64,000 nucleotides of DNA from Gadus chalcogrammus (taxonomy: Eukaryota > Chordata > Actinopteri > Gadiformes > Gadidae): positions 11,525,075 through 11,589,074 of the forward strand of contig NC_079431.1 in NCBI RefSeq assembly GCF_026213295.1, written 5' to 3'. The notes beneath the pieces were generated by a model that saw only the letters and a program-made list of their open reading frames with translations, was not told the DNA's origin and did not search any database. This document shows, piece after piece, positions 58,863 through 64,000 of the stretch (the stretch's first letter is position 1; each line of letters begins with the position of its first letter). The position numbers and the translations under genes are program-made.

Positions 58863-61800
58863 CTTTCTCAGATCCTACCACGGGGCCGCATGGGTACTAC
58901 AACCAGTCTCCTGCTTATAACTCTCAATCTGTACTTCGCACGTCAGCAAATGTGACTCCCACAAAGGTAATATAGGTATAGATATTTGGATAGCCATTTT
59001 TGACTTTTTTTGCCATTAAGGACTCTTTACAGTCTCCCTTAATGACTAAGTCGAGTCGAGCTACATGTGCGGTGGAAAAGCGGCATATGCTGCTTAATAA
59101 ACGTATTAAGAACGAATATATGAATATATTTTAAACTAATATTATATGAGTTTAATTACTTACAATTCAGGCATGTTCTATGTATCCATTATCTACAGTA
59201 TATTCATATTTTAAAAAGGTTGGAAATAGGCTAGACTATTTAGCTTTGAAACAAAAGTAAAAAAACATTGGAATCGGATCTGTACTCTGTATCATCAAAA
59301 ATATATACATTGATATCTGCCATCGGCAAGATTGTTATTTTAAACAAAAGTATCAGCCCAGATTATTACTATCGGTGCATCCCTAATTTGGACCAGTGAG
59401 CTATGTCTCTTCTAATGCATAATTTTGTGCTTTATCACAGGGTTCCATGTACAACATGAATCGTATGCCCCCACAACAGCATATGATTTCCTACCAGCAG
59501 CCGAACCACACACCACCAATGCAACCTGCACTGCCCTGCGTCTACCCCCCACAAGAACAAGTTTTCGGTGCATCTCTTCGCTTTGAGTCACCAGCAACCA
59601 ACCTTCCCTCACCGTACAGTGACAAATATTGCAACCATGGTGTGACTCAGCCAACAGCCAACCTGCCCCTTCCTGAGCCTGGTTACTTTACCAAACACTC
59701 TCCGGTTATCGTTCAACCAAAGAGCATTAAGGGGAAAGCAATGGATTTTGGGAAAATCACTTTTGGCCAAATAGCATTAACTGACATCCCAAAGGTTCCT
59801 AGTCTTGTTGCTGGGCCCACTAGTCAAACTGCACAATCGTCCTACGATGGAGCCTTTACCCTCTCTCCTTCTCAAGCCAAGCACAGTGAGAGTCTGCTAG
59901 GGCTGCTGACTTCAGATATTTCCACTAAAACAGGGTTCAGTTTCGCAGGTGCAACAACGAACACTGGAATTTCAGGCATATTTGAAAAGGTTCAAAAGCC
60001 ATTTCATCTTCCCGATAAGATAGATGTAAAAAAAGGTGAGAAAGAAGAACAGGAATTGTTCTGTAATAGGGCTGGAAATATAAAGATTTTAAAGCATAAC
60101 ACTTCAGGAAAGGTGCGCATAATGAGGAGAGAACAAGTCCTTAAGATCTGTGCCAACCACTATATCAACGCTGATACCCTACTTAAACCCAATGCTGGCT
60201 CAGACAAGTCATGGGTCTGGAATGCCATTGATTATAAGAAGCAAGGTCGATGGGACTGTGATGCATGTTATGCAAGAAACGAGTCGTCATCGAATTGTTG
60301 TGTTGCCTGTCAAACTGATGCCTCAGCAGCATCAGTTGTCACAAAACCATCAGAAACAGCAGGTCCACCTTCAGGAACAGCAGCTGCCCCAACCACCAAG
60401 CCTCAGAGCTCTGCGTTTGGCTCGAGTTTTGGTAGCCAATTTGGGATGAAGGCAGGTCAATGGAACTGTAATGCATGTTATGTAAGAAATGAGTCATCAT
60501 CGAAGAGTTGTGTTGCCTGTCAAACGCCTCAGGCCTCAGCAGGATTAGTTGTCACAGAAACAGCAGGCCCACATGCACAAATTGCAGCTGCCCCAACCAG
60601 CAAGCAACAGAGCTCTGCGTTTGGATCAAGTTTCAGTTGCCAATTTGGGATGAAACAAGGTCAATGGGACTGTGATGCATGTTATGTGAGAAATGAGTCC
60701 TTAAGAAAGAGTTGTGTCGCCTGTCAAACTCCTCAGGCCTCAGCAGCATCAGTTATCACAGAAAAAGCAGGGCCAACTGCCCAAATGAAAGCTGCCCCAA
60801 CCACCAAGCCTCTGAGCTCTGCGTTTGGCTCGAATTTCGGTGGCCAATTTGGGATGAAACCAGGACAGTGGGACTGTGATGCATGTTATGTAAGAAATGA
60901 GTCCTCATCCAAGAGTTGTGTTGCCTGTCAAACTTTGAATCCCTTATCCAAAACGACTTCCCATACAGCTAAAGCCCCATGCCCTACTCTGTGGTACTGT
61001 GACACTTGTTTGGTCAGGAACAATGCGTCCGTCAGTCAATGTTTGTCCTGTCAGACGGCTAATCCTAACCAAAGTATTAGTGGCCCTGGTCCTTCATCAG
61101 GCATCAGGAGCTCAACTTTTAGGTTTAGTTTTGGAGATAAAACTGCATCGAGTCAAACAGCTGGAACTGCCATTAATTCTGGCTTTGCTAGTAACAAAGG
61201 TTCTTCCTTTAAGTTTGGAGTGCCCCAATCAGAAATTCCTGGCGCTTCAAGCTTTTCATTTGCATTGCCCATTCAAGCTGGGGGATTCCAGTTTGGTGCT
61301 CAAGAAACTAAAAATGAAGTATCTGCGATGTTAACTGCACCAGTGACTACTTCTACAGTCCTCAAAATCTTAGCGGACCAACACAAAGAAACAATGTCAA
61401 CACAATCTATTGATGGAACTAAGGAAGAAGAAAATGCACTATTTACTGGTAGGAAGGATGCATTCAGTTTTGAAGACTTGGCAACTTCTCCCGAGGACTT
61501 TCAATTTGGCCAGAATAATCCAACTTTTAAGGGCTTCTCTCGTGCTGCCGAGAATCTGTTTTCATCCAACCAGGGGTCTCCAAGCAAGGTAGACTCTTTG
61601 GCTGCCCAGGAAGAGGAGGACAAGACGGAGGAGAATGATGACGGAAAGTTTGAGCCTGTTATTAAGTTGCCAGAAAAGGTTGACCTGGTCACGGGAGAGG
61701 AGGAAGAGCAGGTTCTATACTCCCAGCGTGTTAAGCTGTTTCGTTTTGATACCGGCCTAAGCCAATGGAAAGAACGGGGCTTGGGGGTCCTCAAATTTCT

Positions 61801-62377
61801 CAAAAATGCTGCTAATGGCAGACTAAGAGTTTTAATGAGAAGGGAGCAGGTCCTGAAGGTATGTGCCAACCACTGGATCACCACCACAATGAATCTTAAG
61901 CCTCTAATAGGGTCGGATAAAGCATGGATGTGGTTGGCAAATGATTTCTCTGATGGAGATGCTAGACTAGAACAGCTAGCAGCCAAGTTCAAAACACCAG
62001 AGCTAGCATCGGAGTTCAAGCAAAAGTTTGAAGAGTGCCAGAGACTCCTACTAGATATCCCATTGCATACACCACACAAGCTTGTTGATACTGGCAGAAC
62101 AGCCCATCTCATTCAGAAAGCTGAGGTAATGAAGACTGGTTTAAAAGATTTAAAATGTTTCCTGACCGATGGGAAAACTAAACTCTGTGATGAAAGCGCA
62201 GCAAACCTCACACCATCTAGCAATGTGATGGGGCTGACCGTGAAGCCCCACACTGAAGGCACAGGTCCTACTTTGGAATGGGATAACTATGATCTTAGAG
62301 GAGAACCTTTAGATGACTCTGCTGACACTTCTGTATATGCTTCTCCTCTAGCAAGCAGTCCGGTAAATTGTACCTGA
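33818..62377 (+). CDS. ranbp2: RANBP2 (Nup358) nucleoporin; 3' part missing or interrupted
   Basis: Cytoplasmic-filament nucleoporin that binds Ran and transport factors. Exons: 33818-33889, 34089-34153, 34255-34366, 34451-34603, 44765-44995, 45130-45272, 45387-45582, 46080-46220, 46339-46495, 46806-46987, 48350-48537, 48935-49058, 49800-49961, 50073-50210, 50355-50480, 50557-50742, 50830-50913, 58449-58590, 58872-58966, 59441-62362 (or to the stop at 62377). The first 19 give 899 residues in phase: MRRSKA start, TPR region, alpha-helical domain. Exon 20 adds about 974: FG-type linkers, a truncated Ran-binding domain (about 1084-1164), five RanBP2 zinc fingers (1168-1438), and an intact Ran-binding domain (about 1636-1769), ending in the conserved ASPLASSP. 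The third and fourth Ran-binding domains, SUMO-ligase repeats and cyclophilin domain of mammalian RANBP2 are not in the window. Intron 14 has a GC donor. This is either true ranbp2 continuing past 64000 or a truncated paralogue. Confidence 0.93.
35449..35897 (+). mobile_element. LTR-like dispersed repeat, interrupted by hAT copy 1
   Basis: C/T-rich non-coding element with a TATTTAAG promoter-like block near 35610 and a shared CAGATCGTAC motif with the solo LTR at 63532. It starts TGCCATG, like that LTR, and continues after hAT copy 1 at 39102 to about 39135 (ending TAACA). The left end and target duplication are not certain, so the LTR reading is tentative. Confidence 0.4.
35898..39101 (-). 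mobile_element. hAT transposon, copy 1 (3204 bp)
   Basis: The termini TAGGGTTGCCAAC and GTTGGCAACCTTA are inverted repeats, flanked by a perfect 8-bp target duplication TCTGCACC (35890-35897 and 39102-39109). Its minus strand carries a broken transposase gene. It matches copy 2 (39372-42575) base for base as far as I could compare, with one transition noticed (T at 36222, C at 39696). It sits in ranbp2 intron 4, inside an older LTR-like repeat. Confidence 0.95.
36339..38770 (-). pseudogene. hAT transposase, broken (copy 1)
   Basis: N-terminal frame 38770-38459 (start MPTTPGTPPRP) has a BED-like finger (CKIC...HATGEQHCRH). Then follow a gap of about 620 bp without a transposase frame, a catalytic-core part (37832-37527 and 37443-37147), and the C-terminal hAT dimerisation domain (36947-36339) with the diagnostic SIPASTGCVERIFS block. 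Two adjacent stops lie near 37484, and a frameshift lies near a C-run at 37190-37195, so no full protein can be made unless splicing removes these, which looks unlikely. Confidence 0.85.
39290..39371 (+). mobile_element. LINE fragment, 5' of hAT copy 2
   Basis: Start of a decayed non-LTR element, with a frame around QELLNIRESTRGFIS that is characteristic of the pre-endonuclease region of fish LINEs. It is continuous with 42584 onwards once hAT copy 2 and its duplicated ATCGTAAT are discounted. Confidence 0.6.
39372..42575 (-). mobile_element. hAT transposon, copy 2 (3204 bp)
   Basis: Same length, termini and content as copy 1, offset by 3474 bp, but with its own 8-bp target duplication ATCGTAAT (39364-39371 and 42576-42583). 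It is inserted in a LINE remnant. The different duplication shows a separate insertion rather than a tandem duplication. Confidence 0.95.
39813..42244 (-). pseudogene. hAT transposase, broken (copy 2)
   Basis: Carries the same frames as copy 1 (42244-41933 BED-like finger, 41306-41001 and 40917-40621 core, 40421-39813 dimerisation domain) and the same stops and frameshift. The defects therefore predate both insertions, and a transposase made elsewhere must have moved these copies. Confidence 0.85.
43179..44269. mobile_element. Snap-back MITE with about 450-bp arms
   Basis: The ends start TATGGAGTTAGATTCATG and are inverted. Arms of about 450-460 bp (43179 to about 43635 and about 43791 to 44269) differ by a small length change because the right arm has one more copy of an approximately 20-bp CAAAACACGTTTT-type unit. 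The flanks carry a 6-bp target duplication GCCGTC (43173-43178 and 44270-44275), and the insertion interrupts a LINE reading frame. The open frames seen on both strands of the arms are mirror images without coding meaning. The loop of about 155 bp is unrelated to the arms. Confidence 0.9.
43690..43765 (+). other. First-exon-like segment in the MITE loop
   Basis: The loop contains ATG AGC GGC CAA CAG (43745-43759; Met-Ser-Gly-Gln-Gln) followed at once by a perfect donor GTGAGT, preceded by about 60 bp of GC-balanced sequence resembling a 5' UTR. This is the layout of a short host first coding exon. I cannot identify the donor gene; chance is possible. Confidence 0.3.
47342..48193. mobile_element. 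Non-autonomous hAT-like element in ranbp2 intron 10
   Basis: The inverted ends TAGTGCTGT and CAGCACTA are followed internally by AAGCGATTAATCGC and AACGCGTTAAAC-type repeats that are common in a fish hAT-type MITE family. The flanks agree only partly as an 8-bp duplication, so it is an older insertion. No coding frame. A CA/CG-rich simple run lies at 47571-47602. Confidence 0.65.
49059..49799. other. ranbp2 intron 12, nothing recognised
   Basis: A 741-bp intron without recognisable elements. Confidence 0.5.
50914..51740. other. ranbp2 intron 17, first part
   Basis: AT-rich intron DNA. A short inverted duplication around 51177-51250 (CAACCTTTGCAAAGGTTG and CCCTTACTTGCAAGGGAATG) is the only structure seen. 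Confidence 0.4.
51748..52560 (-). repeat. Dispersed repeat on the left of the DIRS-like element
   Basis: Begins with a minus-strand AATAAA-containing block (about 51818) and a GGGTTCCCCCC-like block. The DNA at 57362-58260 on the other side of the DIRS-like element contains related-looking repeat DNA, including a minus-strand TATA-like region and a terminus TGTTACGG near 58252. The two may be halves of one element split by the DIRS insertion. The ends are not proven. Confidence 0.35.
53606..54413 (-). pseudogene. DIRS RNase H domain and following region
   Basis: Longest readable part of the DIRS-like element. The RNase H domain is nearly intact in one frame, from about 54413 to 54060 (LELRVVQLALNHFLPQLRGKH, VRSDNRSAVAQINHQGGTRS, VFIPGERNHVAE). 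It then shifts to a second frame carrying PPPGEWRLHPEVVETIW and DLFASEESAHCPLWFS. Both frames are typical of teleost DIRS elements; the shift makes it non-functional. Confidence 0.8.
55904..57130. mobile_element. Harbinger-like DNA element nested in the DIRS-like copy
   Basis: Flanked by TAA on both sides (55901-55903 and 57131-57133), the 3-bp TWA duplication of PIF/Harbinger elements, with inverted ends AGGCGGCTGCATGCT and AGGCTGATTTATGCT. At 1227 bp it is too short for a full transposase. A 74-residue minus-strand frame (56174-55950, MVRVGKISDDSRKEII) may be a remnant of a coding region. Related to the smaller element at 26328-26845, which differs in its flanking duplication. Confidence 0.75.
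57362..58260 (-). repeat. Dispersed repeat on the right of the DIRS-like element
   Basis: Contains two diverged copies, about 180 bp apart, of a block reading ATGAAACTAAAACT...TTCTGAA-AAAGTTTAAAT (about 57370 and 57573). A GC-richer part at 57900-58260 follows, with a minus-strand TATA-like motif, ending GCCGTAACA. LTR-like in style; no coding frame. Confidence 0.4.
58829..58860. repeat. (GT)n tract next to ranbp2 exon 19
   Basis: A 32-bp GT tract that ends 11 bp before ranbp2 exon 19; only a short pyrimidine run TTCTTTCTC and the AG separate it from the exon. Confidence 0.95.
59993..60235 (+). other. ranbp2: Eroded first Ran-binding domain of ranbp2
   Basis: The segment has the domain's start (LPDKIDVKKGE...LFCNRA) and middle (IKILKHNTSGKVRI, MRREQVLKICANHYI, NAGSDKSWVW), but the KLFRF...WKERG core is absent: FCNRA runs straight into the GNIKIL strand. 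One residue before MRREQ is also lost. The C-terminal helix (the EQLA-RFK...F-EAQ part) is missing, and the domain passes directly into zinc finger 1. The reading frame stays open, so these are in-frame losses. Ran binding by this domain is unlikely. Confidence 0.85.
60245..61057 (+). other. ranbp2: Array of five RanBP2-type zinc fingers
   Basis: Five W-x-C-x2-C...C-x2-C fingers at about residues 1168-1191, 1238-1261, 1306-1329, 1374-1397 and 1416-1438. Fingers 1-4 share the WDCDACY-RNES core and are joined by near-identical linkers with a SSAFGS-F-QFGMK motif, making a direct DNA repeat of about 205 bp. Finger 5 (WYCDTCLVRNN) is more diverged and resembles the older type. Mammalian RANBP2 has eight. 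These fingers bind Ran-GDP and exportin in the family. Confidence 0.93.
61649..62050 (+). other. ranbp2: Intact Ran-binding domain of ranbp2
   Basis: Complete RanBD1-type domain from FEPVIKLPEKVDLVTGEEEE through KLFRFD...WKERGLG, LMRREQVLKVCANHW and the final EFKQKFEECQ helix. All the core motifs missing from the first domain are present here. It is followed by the conserved DIPL-TPHKLVDTGR segment of mammalian RANBP2 domain 2. Confidence 0.93.
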
Positions 62378-63531
62378 GTGTACTTAGAAAAAGTATACTA
62401 AATTGCAAATACTTATGGTGGTAATTTAGTGTACTTATAAAAAGTGTACTTTATTGTAAGTGTATTGTAATTTGTACCTAAGTGTACTTCTGAAAAGTAC
62501 AGTCATTTTCAAGTAATTTGGAATTCACTATTAAAATACTTTTTTAAAGTGTGATTTAATTTCACTTCATTAGAAGTGTATTGAAGTATACTTCTGTAAA
62601 GTTCACTTTAATTTAAGTTAATTTTAAGCTGTATTTCAGTATACTTAGAAAAAGTATACTAAGTTGCACATACTTAAAGTGGTATTTTAGTGTACTTCTG
62701 AAAAGTACACTTTGTTTCAAGTCCTTTGTAATACACTATTAAAATGCTTTATTAAAGTATACTTAAATTTCCCTTTATTAGTAGTGTATTTAAGTATACT
62801 TCCTTACAGTTCACTTTAATGCAAGTTAATTTTAAGCTGTATTTCAGTGTACTTAGAAAAAGTATACTAAATTGCGAAAACTTATAGTTGTCATTCAGTG
62901 TGATTCTGAAAAGTACACTTAGTAATACACTATTAAAATGCTTTATTTTTAGTATACTTTAATTTCACTTCATTAGAAGTTTATTTAAGTATATTTCCAT
63001 AAATTCCACTTGTAAGTTGATGGAATGGGTTATTTCATACATCATCACAACCAAAGTGTTGAATTAATCAAGAAATTACAGATAAATAATACTGAAATGG
63101 CTACTTTTACTAGCTCCAACGACTAACTATTAAAGAAAATGCAATAATGAGGGCTACACCAAGGTTGCTCCTCAGTAGCTTTATTATATATGTTATATAT
63201 GTCAGACGTTTTAAAGTTAGGTGTTGTTGAATGTATGTTTATATTAATATTTAAATTAAAGTTTTGGTTTGTACAATTTGAGTGTTTTTTGTCATGGAAC
63301 AAAATAGCACCCATGGAGTGTATGTGAAGTATAATAGTGATGTATTGTAAGTATATTTCTGTATTTATAAAGTACTTAGCAGTATAACAGTATTGTACTT
63401 AAAATACCCTTAATATACGCTTCCACTTTACATTATAGTATAATAACTATACTTTAAGTACATGCCTTTGATGCTTAAATTGTGATAAAAATGTACTATA
63501 AATCAATATTAAATACTTGTATTAACATAAT
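62363..63531. repeat. Degenerate tandem repeat joined to the end of ranbp2 exon 20
   Basis: Units of about 210-260 bp, each with TACTTAGAAAAAGTATACT (62381, 62642 and 62850) and alternating AGTGTACTT / AAGTATACTT half-palindromes. The first bases, GTAAATTGTACCTGAGTGTACTT split over the boundary at 62363, match the internal copy starting at about 62467, so repeat-type DNA begins exactly after ranbp2 codon CCG. The later part (63010-63530) is more diverged. No ranbp2 coding sequence is seen in it. Confidence 0.8.
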
Positions 63532-63977
63532 TGTCATGGCCACTGTTGTGGTGCTGTGTATTCTGCCCCTGTGTTGGCCACGCCCCCTGTCTGTCTCTGC
63601 CTTGCCTGCCACTCAACTGCTCACACCTGGCCTGCATCGTCTCATCAACTCCCCTACAAATACACCTGGTTTCCCTGCAGTCATTGCCAGATCGTACTTC
63701 GTGTTACCGTGGTAGTTACTCGGTCCTGGCTCCAGTGTATCTCACTAGTGTTCTCTCTTGTGGAATTCTCGTGCCTCACCTTTGTTTTCTCTCACCTATA
63801 GTTTTTGGATTGTCACCTCCAGCCTGCAGTCTTCACTCCCTCCAGCCTAATACGCCCCAGTCCAACCAACCTCCTGCTTCACTTCTAGCTGAACTAAATA
63901 AACCTGTTCACCGTCACTCCAACTCCTGTCCTGTCTCTGTTCTGCTCTTGGGTCCAGCAGCTAACGCTACCCTAACA
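63532..63977 (+). mobile_element. Solo LTR (446 bp)
   Basis: Starts TG and ends CA, with a 5-bp target duplication ATAAT on both sides (63527-63531 and 63978-63982). It is C/T-rich and has AATAAA at about 63897. No internal retroelement sequence is present, so it is a solo LTR left by recombination, inserted in the tandem repeat, which resumes at 63983 (CACTTAAAAAGTAC). Confidence 0.85.
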
Positions 63978-64000
63978 ATAATGGCACACTTAAAAAGTAC

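Overview
This is a vertebrate nuclear window, almost certainly from a ray-finned (teleost) fish. It has long multi-exon genes with GT-AG introns, long GATA and GT microsatellites, and a fish-type transposon load (hAT, DIRS-like, non-LTR and Harbinger-like elements, MITEs). I cannot name the species. Two large genes run left to right: gcc2 (trans-Golgi golgin, 24 coding exons, 6377-21897) and ranbp2 (Nup358 nucleoporin, 20 coding exons seen, from 33818, open or interrupted at 62363). A third gene, tmem223, is a single uninterrupted frame on the minus strand inside the last large gcc2 intron. All exons were assigned by hand from splice sites, reading phase and resemblance to the remembered mammalian proteins.

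Layout: 1-6130 is non-coding DNA with a 385-bp GATA tract. 6138-6250 is a CCAAT/CRE promoter. 6377-21897 is gcc2, with tmem223 at 20202-21038 (minus). 22540-33600 is an intergenic nest: a decayed LINE, a hAT-like element with a second element inside it, and a 5.4-kb inverted-repeat structure that contains a second inverted-repeat element and a perfect 80-bp palindrome. 33818-62362 is ranbp2. Its intron 4 (10.2 kb) holds two practically identical 3204-bp hAT copies with separate target duplications, a broken LINE and a snap-back MITE. Its intron 17 (7.5 kb) holds a DIRS-like element with a Harbinger-like element inside. 62363-64000 is a degenerate tandem repeat carrying a solo LTR; it begins exactly where recognisable ranbp2 coding sequence stops.

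How the genes relate: gcc2 acts in vesicle tethering at the trans-Golgi, ranbp2 forms the cytoplasmic filaments of the nuclear pore, and tmem223 encodes a small mitochondrial membrane protein. They share position rather than a pathway. In mammals LIMS1 lies between GCC2 and RANBP2, and the primate RGPD genes are RANBP2-GCC2 fusions; here the two parental genes are direct neighbours with no lims1 between them. The most notable points are the ranbp2 frame running into a repeat that supplies a GT donor-like sequence and a stop, a first Ran-binding domain lacking its core motif, GT tracts lying against three 3' splice sites, the twin hAT insertions, and a MITE whose loop looks like a captured first exon.
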